NCBI GenBank assembly: GCA_946007485.1
Contig: CAMGAM010000014.1
Location: forward strand, 1 to 16,078
Length of the DNA stretch: 16,078 nucleotides
Source: an uncultured Mycoplasmatota bacterium
Lineage (GTDB): Bacteria > Bacillota_I > Bacilli_A > RF39 > UBA660
Direction of reading: 5' to 3'
Shown: one piece after another, positions 1 through 7,235 of the stretch
Position numbering within the stretch: the first letter of the stretch is position 1
Layout of the letters: each line of letters starts with the position of its first letter
Notes under the pieces: generated by a model
What the model was told of the DNA's origin: nothing
What the model saw: only the letters and a program-made list of their open reading frames with translations
Database searches by the model: none
Program-made: the position numbers and the translations under genes

Positions 1-240
1 GTTAATAATATACCAAACTATTTAACCCTTGTCAACACTTTTTTTAACTTTTTTTTATTTTTTTTAAAAAATATTAAATTCAGTTATTAAAATATGTCTA
101 TGTAATTATTTGTGGTGGTTTTCTTTGATATAAAATATGATTTTTTAATAATTTATAATTTATATTTTTTTATTGAATGGATCCATTATTTTATTATCAG
201 TGAATATAACTTATTATTATTCACTCTATAATAACACATG

Positions 241-266
241 AAAAAGAGATGATAATTCATCATCTC
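241..266 (-). terminator. Intrinsic terminator after cdaR
   Basis: An 8-bp perfect stem (GAGATGAT at 246-253 with ATCATCTC at 259-266) has a 5-nt loop. On the minus strand it is followed by a run of five T. It lies 28 nt past the cdaR stop and ends the cdaA-cdaR transcript, so no third gene such as glmM appears to be co-transcribed. The remaining sequence to the left edge is AT-rich and shows no gene. Confidence 0.75.
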
Positions 267-293
267 AACTTCATCCTAGATTTTTTTGAGCCA

Positions 294-1667
294 TCATTTT
301 TTACTAATTCTAATTTTTATTTTAGTCGTTTTTGCTGTGTAGGTTGCTTTTACATCATCACCTGTAACGGTTATGGTTACTTCGTGATCTCCTTCTTTAT
401 ATCCAGATAAATCTACGATAGCTTTGATTTTAGTTTCATCAATGGTATCTAATACTTCTTTAGTACCTTTGACAATTACAGTCGTTTTAATTGAGGAAGA
501 GCCAATTGCTGCTGCCTTATAGTTTGGATCTAAATTTGTCGTTTCTATCATAACATCTTTTATTTCCTTAGTCGTCTCTTCTCCTAGTGTTACTGTTACT
601 TTAGTATTTTTTACAGATAGGTCTCTTACGCCTTGTGGAGCTGTTAGCGAAACATTATAGACTTTGTTAGAACTTAAATTTGAAACATCAATTTCAATAG
701 GTAGATATTCTATTTTACTAAGTGTATCTTCACTACCATAGATGATTACTTTACTTTCTGTTGACGCAATTGAACTAATAGCTTTACCAAATTGTACTTC
801 GCCAGTAGGAACAACCTTGATTGGTACTTCCTTACTTGGTGAATCAATGTTTATTGTGGCATTTACTTTACTTGGTACCATCTCAACATCAACGGTTTTA
901 CCATTTGTGTCATACGCTATTAACGGAACATTTTCTAAAGTAGTTACTCCAACTTCTGGATCCACTAATTTTGAGATATCAACTAAAGCTCTTACAGTAG
1001 CAACTTCTTTAATGGTATGCTCTGCCCCTTTAATGATTATTTCCTCTTGGTCAATACTGACATTTGAAATTGATAATTTTGTATTCAATGTTTCTTTATT
1101 AATTATATCAATGGTAGCATTTTTAGTAGATGATACTTTTGGATATATAATAATTGTTACTGTTGATGGTGAAACATTGTAATCTAGTGAATCAACAACA
1201 CTTTCATAATTGAGAGATACTTTATGTGTGCCAGATTCTAAATTAGAAATATCTACAGATACTGTTCCTTTTGATAATTGTTTAGCTAAATACATGTCTA
1301 CTTTTCTTCCAATCAGAGTGACATCAGCAGTTTCAGGAAGTCCTTCAACAACATATGTTTCAGTATTATAGATCGCTTCAACTTTTTGTTCATGAAGAAC
1401 TTCTGCGTATGAATCAACTAAGACAATTGATTTGTTATCGACAATAATAAAAGCAACAATAGCGAGAACTAATGAGATAAATATCAAGGTGTTTTTTCTT
1501 ACTAACCAACGTTCAAATTTATCTGTTCGGCTTCCCATTTTTTCTGATAATATTAGAATAAATTTTGTAATTGGGTTAATAATTTTTTTATCAATTAATC
1601 TAGCAAGTGCTTTAATGAATAAGATTATTTTGTTTGTTCTTTTTTTGTTCTTATTTTTCTTCATCAT
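294..1667 (-). CDS. cdaR: CdaA regulatory protein CdaR (YbbR-repeat protein)
   Basis: This is a membrane-anchored regulator of the diadenylate cyclase CdaA, known in Firmicutes to bind CdaA and modulate c-di-AMP synthesis. The sequence shows a basic cytoplasmic N-terminus, one membrane helix (about residues 60-76 from the start chosen here) and then an extracellular region of about four YbbR-type beta repeats. The repeats are recognisable by recurring 'V(D/N)ISxL ... V.V' strands. I chose the ATG at 1667 rather than the upstream ATG at 1700 because GAGG sits 6 nt before it while the longer start has no Shine-Dalgarno. The product is then 457 aa and overlaps the end of cdaA by 17 nt, which implies translational coupling. 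The stop is TGA. Family assignment is strong from the operon and topology; the exact repeat boundaries are my estimate. Confidence 0.9.
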   Translation of the reverse strand: MMKKNKNKKRTNKIILFIKALARLIDKKIINPITKFILILSEKMGSRTDKFERWLVRKNTLIFISLVLAIVAFIIVDNKSIVLVDSYAEVLHEQKVEAIYNTETYVVEGLPETADVTLIGRKVDMYLAKQLSKGTVSVDISNLESGTHKVSLNYESVVDSLDYNVSPSTVTIIIYPKVSSTKNATIDIINKETLNTKLSISNVSIDQEEIIIKGAEHTIKEVATVRALVDISKLVDPEVGVTTLENVPLIAYDTNGKTVDVEMVPSKVNATINIDSPSKEVPIKVVPTGEVQFGKAISSIASTESKVIIYGSEDTLSKIEYLPIEIDVSNLSSNKVYNVSLTAPQGVRDLSVKNTKVTVTLGEETTKEIKDVMIETTNLDPNYKAAAIGSSSIKTTVIVKGTKEVLDTIDETKIKAIVDLSGYKEGDHEVTITVTGDDVKATYTAKTTKIKIRISKK

Positions 1668-2481
1668 TATCAGCCTCGCTTTCTTCTTCAAATTGATCAT
1701 CTAGTAATAATTCTTTTTTAGGTTTTAATTCTTCAATTAGAATCATTCTGGCATCATCGATTGATAAATTATAATTCAATACTCCATTTATAGCGATAGA
1801 TATTTTTCCGGTTTCTTCAGATACAATTAGAGCAAGGCAATCGCTTTCTTCACTAATTCCTAGGGCTGCTCTATGTCTTGTACCTAGTTTTTTGTTTATT
1901 TTGCTGTTTAAACTTATTGGAAAAACTGCTCCGGCGCAAGTAATTTTATTTCCTTGAATGATTACTCCACCATCATGTAATGGATTTCGTGGGAAAAAGA
2001 TTGAAATTAATAATTCTGCGGAAATGTCGGCGTCTAATGTTTTACTCTTATCAACATAATCATTTAGACTTAATTCTCTTTCAATGACAATTAGCCCACC
2101 GATTCTGGCTTTACGCATGTAGTCTATGGCATTCATAATTTCATAAACGACTTTTTCTCTTTCGTCCATAGTCAAAGATCTATGTTTTGTTAAAATCTGT
2201 TTCTTTCCTAATTGTTCCAAGGCGTTTCTAATTTCTGGTTGAAAAATAATAATTAAAGCAAGAGGCCCCCATGTTATAGTATATTCTAAAATTAGTCCTA
2301 CTGTTTTAAGATTTAGATAATCACTCAATAATTTAATTATAATAATTATTAGAACACCCTTAAAAATCATTATCATTTTAACGTTATTTTTTAAGTTTTT
2401 TAATACAGAATATATTAAAATCCATACTATCGATACATCTATTAAATTTTTTAGTGTTGAAAGTATGCTATTTATAGTCAT
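1651..2481 (-). CDS. cdaA: Diadenylate cyclase CdaA
   Basis: The enzyme makes the second messenger c-di-AMP from two ATP at the membrane. c-di-AMP controls potassium and osmolyte uptake and cell-wall homeostasis in Firmicutes. The 276-aa length is normal for CdaA. Three membrane helices lie at about 12-30, 36-55 and 61-82, followed by the DisA_N cyclase domain. The ATP-binding RHR motif is present at 202-204 (GTRHRAALGISEE). The catalytic DGA motif reads D170-G-G (LHDGGVII), so the metal-binding aspartate is kept while the usual alanine is glycine. The start is the ATG at 2481, preceded by GGTG 6 nt upstream. It is the first gene of an operon with cdaR, which overlaps its 3' end. The acidic C-terminal tail (DDQFEEESEADNDEEK) is distinctive of this protein. 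Confidence 0.95.
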   Translation of the reverse strand: MTINSILSTLKNLIDVSIVWILIYSVLKNLKNNVKMIMIFKGVLIIIIIKLLSDYLNLKTVGLILEYTITWGPLALIIIFQPEIRNALEQLGKKQILTKHRSLTMDEREKVVYEIMNAIDYMRKARIGGLIVIERELSLNDYVDKSKTLDADISAELLISIFFPRNPLHDGGVIIQGNKITCAGAVFPISLNSKINKKLGTRHRAALGISEESDCLALIVSEETGKISIAINGVLNYNLSIDDARMILIEELKPKKELLLDDQFEEESEADNDEEK

Positions 2482-2511
2482 ATATACACCATCCTTTTTT
2501 ATTCATTTTCT

Positions 2512-2520
2512 ATTATATCA
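2512..2520 (-). promoter_or_regulatory. Extended -10 promoter of cdaA-cdaR
   Basis: The minus strand reads TGATATAAT, a perfect extended -10 (TGnTATAAT), 31 nt upstream of the cdaA ATG. The -35 region at the right distance is poor, which is usual for extended -10 promoters. A start of transcription near 2505 is inferred. Confidence 0.6.
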
Positions 2521-2560
2521 TATTAAATGAAAAATTGATATAGAAAAAAATAACATTTTA

Positions 2561-2582
2561 AAAAGCGCCTATTAGACGCTTT
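2561..2582 (-). terminator. Terminator after the thioester-domain gene
   Basis: The stem AAAGCG (2562-2567) pairs with CGCTTT (2577-2582) around a 9-nt loop and is followed on the minus strand by five T. The stem overlaps the last bases of the stop codon of the gene at 2581-3549. It separates that gene from cdaA downstream. Confidence 0.6.
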
Positions 2583-3549
2583 ATTTATTGGTTAACATTT
2601 GGTTTTTATAATAGATAAGATATGCTAATAGACCAAAAATGATTCCAACTGATATTATTGTTACAATTTTTATGCCAGAAGTTTGAGCATTTTTATATGT
2701 GTCTACGCCAAATTCACATGATACGGAAGCTATTTTTCCAGTGCTTTCAATGACTCCTTGATTATTTCCTTCTTTGTAAACAACTGTACCGCTACCTTTT
2801 TCTTCTTTGCTGAAAGTTATTTTTTGTGTTCCAGATTCTTTTAAAACTGTTATCTTTAGGTCATTTCCATTGGCTTCGCACTTAAGACCATCGGAACAAT
2901 TTACTTTATAATTTGATAAAACGCCATTATTATCTTTATAAGTTGCGGTTTCTCCAACAGCAAGTTCTAAATTAGTGGTACTTGAACAATATGATGGGGT
3001 CCTCTTGTAATCAGCTATAGCTTTGTTAATAGCATTTGTTTCAGTTTCAAAATTGACATTGGTACTTCCATAATAAAAGGTTACATTATTACTATAATAT
3101 GAAGTTCGATATCCTGCATTATATAATTTTTCCCAGATCATTTTTTGTGTAGCAGCATAGTAGTTATGAGTGGGATTGGATTCATATCCAAAATAAATTA
3201 TTTCATTTATTTCAGTGGCTAGTTTTTTAGACTTTTCAGTATCATTTAAAGTCGTATTTAGATATTCTTCTAATGTTTTGCTACTTTTTGAAATATACGA
3301 ATCACTTGGTAAATCGGCACCTACGTCAATGCAAAATCCGGTAATATCATTACTACTTCCTCCACTTATTCGTATTAGTATTAAATCCGATGTATTTCCA
3401 TCGATATTTTTGTGAATTCGATAATTACCATTGTCTGTTTTGTCATTATAATATACATAATTTTCTTTAATTACTTCAGCAAAAACATTTTTTGTATTTA
3501 TAAATGCTACTAATGTTAATAACATTATTTTAACGATTTTCTTTTTCAT
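2581..3549 (-). CDS. Secreted thioester-domain (TQXA-type) surface protein, membrane-anchored
   Basis: This 322-aa surface protein has an N-terminal signal peptide (basic start, hydrophobic core, likely cleavage after VFA at 24). A thioester domain follows: TGFCID with Cys73, and the matching YAATQKMIWE with Gln135. In this family an internal Cys-Gln thioester lets Gram-positive adhesins attach covalently to host proteins. After about residue 185 comes a Cys-containing beta-rich region (Cys188, 218, 224, 278). One membrane helix at about 294-313 and a short basic tail end the protein. There is no LPxTG sorting signal, so it should be held in the membrane by this helix and not by sortase. The start ATG has GGTG 5 nt upstream, and a sigmaA-like promoter lies just before it. 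It is transcribed alone. The binding partner is unknown; covalent adhesion is inferred from the family. Confidence 0.8.
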   Translation of the reverse strand: MKKKIVKIMLLTLVAFINTKNVFAEVIKENYVYYNDKTDNGNYRIHKNIDGNTSDLILIRISGGSSNDITGFCIDVGADLPSDSYISKSSKTLEEYLNTTLNDTEKSKKLATEINEIIYFGYESNPTHNYYAATQKMIWEKLYNAGYRTSYYSNNVTFYYGSTNVNFETETNAINKAIADYKRTPSYCSSTTNLELAVGETATYKDNNGVLSNYKVNCSDGLKCEANGNDLKITVLKESGTQKITFSKEEKGSGTVVYKEGNNQGVIESTGKIASVSCEFGVDTYKNAQTSGIKIVTIISVGIIFGLLAYLIYYKNQMLTNK

Positions 3550-3580
3550 TTTATCACCATTTCAATTATCTATTTTCTTA

Positions 3581-3609
3581 ATTATATAATAGTTTGTTTT
3601 TTTTTGCAA
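3581..3609 (-). promoter_or_regulatory. SigmaA-like promoter of the thioester-domain gene
   Basis: On the minus strand TTGCAA (3604-3609) and TATAAT (3581-3586) are separated by exactly 17 nt, 31 nt upstream of the start codon. Confidence 0.65.
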
Positions 3610-3652
3610 CCATTATAAAGTTTTGATTATTAAATTTATGATTAATTTACTG

Positions 3653-3713
3653 AAAAAAGTTAGTGCTTTTTTGAAGGATAATTTAAGTATTAACCTTATT
3701 TTGCACTAACTTT
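3653..3713 (-). terminator. Long hairpin downstream of rny, terminator-like
   Basis: An 11-bp perfect inverted repeat (3656-3666 with 3703-3713) encloses an inner stem: AAGG 3674-3677 with CCTT 3694-3697, then TAAT with ATTA. On the minus strand the outer stem is followed by a run of T (A run 3653-3658 on the plus strand). This fits a terminator for rny, whose stop is 65 nt upstream. The enclosed 36 nt is long for a simple terminator. Confidence 0.6.
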
Positions 3714-3777
3714 ATTTTTATCATTGTGATAATTTTAATATCATTAATTTTTAATATTAATTGAAAGTTTTATTTTA

Positions 3778-5328
3778 CTACTTAGCCTCTTCAGTAGCTC
3801 TAGTTTCTCTGATGACAGTTACTTTGATTGTACCAGGGTACTGTACTTCAGATTCAATTTTTTCTTTAATATTTCTAGCTATTTGATATGACATTAAGTC
3901 ATCTACTTCTTCGGGTTTAACAATTACTCTTAATTCTCTTCCAGCTTGAATAGCATATGCTTTATCAACACCTTTTACTTCATTACCAATTTCTTCTATT
4001 TTCTCTAATCTCTGGAAATAGTTTTCTGATGAATCATTTCTAGCTCCTGGACGAGATGCAGAGATAGTATCAGCAATACTGACAATGGATGAGATAATAC
4101 TTGTTGATGGGGTATCTCCATGGTGTGATGCAATGGCATTTATGACAATTTTATTCTCATTATATTTTTTAGCAATATCGACACCAATATCTACATGGCT
4201 ACCTTCCATTTCAAAATCAATGGCTTTACCAATATCATGTAAAAGTCCGGCTCTTTTGGCTAAATTGACATTTTCTCCAATTTCAGCTGCTAGTAATCCT
4301 GAAATATGAGCAACTTCTTTAGAATGTTTAAGGGCATTTTGTCCATAACTTGATCTAAAGTGTAATTTACCAATAATAGTAATTAATTCAGGATCTATTT
4401 TGGATAATCCCAATTCATAGATAGCATTCTTTCCATATTCTTTAATTTTTTGATTGACTTCACTGCACATTTTGTCATAGACTTCTTCAATTCTTGCTGG
4501 ATGAATTCTTCCATCTTTAATCAAAGTTTCAAGTGTAAGACGTGCTATTTCTCTTCTTAGAGGATCAAAGCTAGAAATAACGATAGCTTCAGGGGTGTCA
4601 TCGATAATTAAATCAACTCCGGTTACTGATTCGATAGTTCTTACGTTTCGGCCTTCTCTTCCGATAATTCTACCTTTCATTTCATCATTTGGAAGGGAAA
4701 TTACGGAAATAGTTTGTTCATTGGTGACATCGGCGGCATATTTTTGCATACAGTTAATCAACATTTCTTTAGCTTTGGAATCGACATCTAGTTTAGCTTC
4801 AGTTTCCCTTTCTTTAATGTATGCAGCTATTTCTTTACTCATTTTTTCTTCAACAATTTTCATGACTGATTCTTTGGCTTGTTCTTTTGTAAAGCCACTA
4901 ATTCGTTCTAATTCTTCTAATTGTTCACGTTTGATGTCTTCTGTTTTATTTTTTATTTCTTGGATTTCGTCTTGTCTTTTTAGAAGATTTTTTTCTCTTT
5001 CTTCTAATCCTTTTTCTCTGCTTTGCATAATTTCATCGCGTTTATCAAGGTTTTTTTCGCGTTGTAAAAGACGTTCTTCGGATTCTTTGACTTCATTTTT
5101 TTTCTCTTTGATTTCTTTATCTGTCTCTATCTTTAATTTATTAATTTCTTCTTTTGTTTCAAACAAAGATTCTCTTTTTATTTTGTCAGCATCTTTTTTG
5201 GCTTTGTCAATTGAATCTGCTTTCTTTTCTTTTTGTTTATTTCGAAAATAATTTATTGTTAATAGTAAAATTACACCAATTATTAATCCAAGAATAAATA
5301 ATAAAATGGAGAAGATTGTTTCATTCAT
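3778..5328 (-). CDS. rny: Ribonuclease Y
   Basis: RNase Y is the membrane-bound endoribonuclease that starts mRNA decay in many Firmicutes. The 516-aa product has the full family layout. There is an N-terminal membrane helix at about 6-25 and a long charged coiled coil at about 30-190 rich in Glu, Lys and Arg. A KH RNA-binding domain contains the GRIIGREGRN motif (219-228). The HD phosphohydrolase domain has HDIGK at 364-368, preceded by the H335 region and followed by SHHGD at 401-405. The ATG at 5328 follows GGAGGTG at 5-nt spacing, a near-perfect Shine-Dalgarno. It is monocistronic, with a sigmaA-like promoter upstream (5401-5429) and a long hairpin downstream. No key residue is missing. 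Confidence 0.97.
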   Translation of the reverse strand: MNETIFSILLFILGLIIGVILLLTINYFRNKQKEKKADSIDKAKKDADKIKRESLFETKEEINKLKIETDKEIKEKKNEVKESEERLLQREKNLDKRDEIMQSREKGLEEREKNLLKRQDEIQEIKNKTEDIKREQLEELERISGFTKEQAKESVMKIVEEKMSKEIAAYIKERETEAKLDVDSKAKEMLINCMQKYAADVTNEQTISVISLPNDEMKGRIIGREGRNVRTIESVTGVDLIIDDTPEAIVISSFDPLRREIARLTLETLIKDGRIHPARIEEVYDKMCSEVNQKIKEYGKNAIYELGLSKIDPELITIIGKLHFRSSYGQNALKHSKEVAHISGLLAAEIGENVNLAKRAGLLHDIGKAIDFEMEGSHVDIGVDIAKKYNENKIVINAIASHHGDTPSTSIISSIVSIADTISASRPGARNDSSENYFQRLEKIEEIGNEVKGVDKAYAIQAGRELRVIVKPEEVDDLMSYQIARNIKEKIESEVQYPGTIKVTVIRETRATEEAK

Positions 5329-5390
5329 GTGAACACCTCCATTCTTTTATTTTTTATATGATAGAAAAAATTATTTTTAAAATTTAAACT

Positions 5391-5407
5391 ATACAATATA
5401 ATTGTAT
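5391..5407. repeat. Palindrome overlapping the rny -10 box
   Basis: ATACAAT (5391-5397) and ATTGTAT (5401-5407) form a perfect 7-bp inverted repeat with a 3-nt spacer. It covers the -10 box of the rny promoter and the expected transcription start. It could be an operator or a 5'-end hairpin; chance is also possible in such AT-rich DNA. Confidence 0.4.
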
Positions 5408-5429
5408 ATTTGTTTTCTATTAAAGTCAA
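5401..5429 (-). promoter_or_regulatory. SigmaA-like promoter of rny
   Basis: On the minus strand TTGACT (5424-5429) and TACAAT (5401-5406) are separated by 17 nt. The predicted leader to the rny ATG is about 65 nt. I see no gene in the rest of 5329-5611. Confidence 0.7.
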
Positions 5430-5562
5430 GTTATTTTTAGCAATGTTTTTTAATACTGGATTTTTATTTGAATGCCTATTTTAATAAAAATAGTTAGTAT
5501 AAGTTTATTTTTTTTATTTATAGAGAACGTAAATTTTCATTTATTTTGATAATTATTTAAAT

Positions 5563-5597
5563 AAAAAGCGATTACTACTACAATCATAATAATCGCT
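5563..5597 (-). terminator. Terminator of the alr-to-flippase operon
   Basis: AGCGATTA (5567-5574) pairs with TAATCGCT (5590-5597), an 8-bp stem followed on the minus strand by a T-rich tract (5563-5566 and beyond). It lies 15 nt after the flippase stop. Confidence 0.75.
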
Positions 5598-5611
5598 ATT
5601 TTTATAAAGAA

Positions 5612-7234
5612 TTATTTTACTAGATGTAATTTTTGTAAAATTTTTCTAGGTAATAGTTCTTTTAAATATCTATAATTTATTAGTATATAAATACCACCAC
5701 AAGTAATACCCGAGATTAATAGATTTAAAATTTGCATTAATCTACTTGAATTATCTATTGGTAAAATGACATTGAATAATTTTAGAGAAATCACTAGAAT
5801 GATCGTGGAGATAATGAATCTTGGAAGTACTTTGAGTGTCTCTTGGTAATTTAATTTCATTTCTTTATTTAGATAAGTAATACTCATGGTATTTGAAATT
5901 AAGAATCCAATTAAGGTAGCAGTGATAGCTCCATAATATGCGGGTATTTTTAATTTATAAAAGAGATTCATTAAAGGAATATCTAGTAATAGGTTTGATA
6001 TTAAGCCAATAATGACGCTTGAGTAAATTATTTTAGGTTTATTTAAACTTTGTAATAAAGAATTTAATACCATATATAGACAATCAAAGATAGTGACAAT
6101 AATAGTGAATTTAATAATTTTGGGACCGTAAGTACTAGGTCCATAGAAAATATGCCATAAGCTTTTAGACATACCACTTAAATAGATAGCTAGTGGAGCA
6201 ACAATTAAAATAATTATTTTTAGACATTTATTAAAGTTATTGTTGACAGCAATCATATTTTTTTCAGTATAATCTTTTACCATATTTGGAATTAAACTAA
6301 CAATAAGGCCGGTTGAAATAGACGTTATAATAGTGTTAAACTTAACTCCCCAAGTAGTAAAGACACTGCTGATAAATTCGGTATCAGTGGCTGAAAATCC
6401 TAATTTTGGAAGGGTTCTAATAACTAGAATCATATCTGTTGAAGTATAAAGGGTGTTTGCTAAGTTAATGACAATAAACGGAATTGAGTAAACGATAATC
6501 TTTTTGATGATTTCATTATCTTCTTCTTTGGTAGTTTTCGGTGTTATGTCAAGTCCTATTTGATGTTTATTTTTTCTAACGGTATTATTTAAGTAGATAA
6601 AAGTAGCAATTCCGCCAACGCAAGCAGCAAAAACTGAAACACCAACGGCATATCTTATTGGGAGTTTTAAAGCATATACACAGATACAGCTACCAATTAA
6701 GATAACGGCAATTCTTACGATTTGTTCGATAACTTGGCTAATTGATGGTTCTGAAATATATCGATGTCCTTGAAGATAACCTCTTTCAATACTTAAGAAT
6801 GGAATAATTAGAAGTGCAAAAGAGATTAATCTAATGACAAAAGTTACATCTTTTAGAGTGTTTCCTCCTTCAAGATTGCCGATAATTAAGTTGGAAAGTT
6901 GGGGAGCAAAAATGAAACATATCAAAAAGGCAAAAATAGAGAAAATCATAATTACATTAGTAGCAATTTGATACATTCTTCTTTTTTTATTATTTTCTCC
7001 CAAAGTATTATATTCACTAGTTAATTTACTTATGGCAAGAGGAATTCCAGCAGATGAAATAATTAAAAAGACATTATAAATATTGTAGGCATATCCATAT
7101 AGTGTTCCACCTTGTTCTCCAATAATTTTATAGAATGGAATTACATATAAAATACCAATAATTTTAGTTAAAATGATACATAAAGTAGCAATAAAGGCAC
7201 CTTCAAGGAAGGATGATTTTTTTAATTTTCCCAT
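5612..7234 (-). CDS. MurJ/SpoVB-type lipid-linked precursor flippase (MOP superfamily)
   Basis: This is a polytopic membrane protein of about 540 aa with roughly 14 hydrophobic segments. The family exports lipid-linked cell-wall precursors; YtgP/MurJ flips lipid II and SpoVB acts in the spore cortex. Characteristic stretches include SSAGIPLAISKL in the N-terminal half and the 'ERGYLQGHRY ... SQVIEQIVRI' region, typical of the YtgP/SpoVB group. I chose the ATG at 7234: GAGG stands 6 nt before it, and it begins one base after the asnB stop, implying coupled translation. A GTG at 7246 would add four residues but overlaps asnB. It is the last gene of the alr operon. Export of a wall precursor is well supported by family; whether it is the housekeeping MurJ or a SpoVB homologue cannot be decided here. 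Confidence 0.85.
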   Translation of the reverse strand: MGKLKKSSFLEGAFIATLCIILTKIIGILYVIPFYKIIGEQGGTLYGYAYNIYNVFLIISSAGIPLAISKLTSEYNTLGENNKKRRMYQIATNVIMIFSIFAFLICFIFAPQLSNLIIGNLEGGNTLKDVTFVIRLISFALLIIPFLSIERGYLQGHRYISEPSISQVIEQIVRIAVILIGSCICVYALKLPIRYAVGVSVFAACVGGIATFIYLNNTVRKNKHQIGLDITPKTTKEEDNEIIKKIIVYSIPFIVINLANTLYTSTDMILVIRTLPKLGFSATDTEFISSVFTTWGVKFNTIITSISTGLIVSLIPNMVKDYTEKNMIAVNNNFNKCLKIIILIVAPLAIYLSGMSKSLWHIFYGPSTYGPKIIKFTIIVTIFDCLYMVLNSLLQSLNKPKIIYSSVIIGLISNLLLDIPLMNLFYKLKIPAYYGAITATLIGFLISNTMSITYLNKEMKLNYQETLKVLPRFIISTIILVISLKLFNVILPIDNSSRLMQILNLLISGITCGGIYILINYRYLKELLPRKILQKLHLVK

Positions 7235-7235
7235 A

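Noticed and set aside
742..1182. Plus-strand open frames inside cdaR, and similar ones inside rny, asnB, rluB and the carrier gene
   Set aside because: They lie antisense to clear genes, show no family motif and have no good ribosome-binding site. They are by-products of the AT-rich coding sequence.
1663..1700. Upstream start of cdaR at 1700
   Set aside because: It lacks a Shine-Dalgarno, while the ATG at 1667 has GAGG at good spacing.
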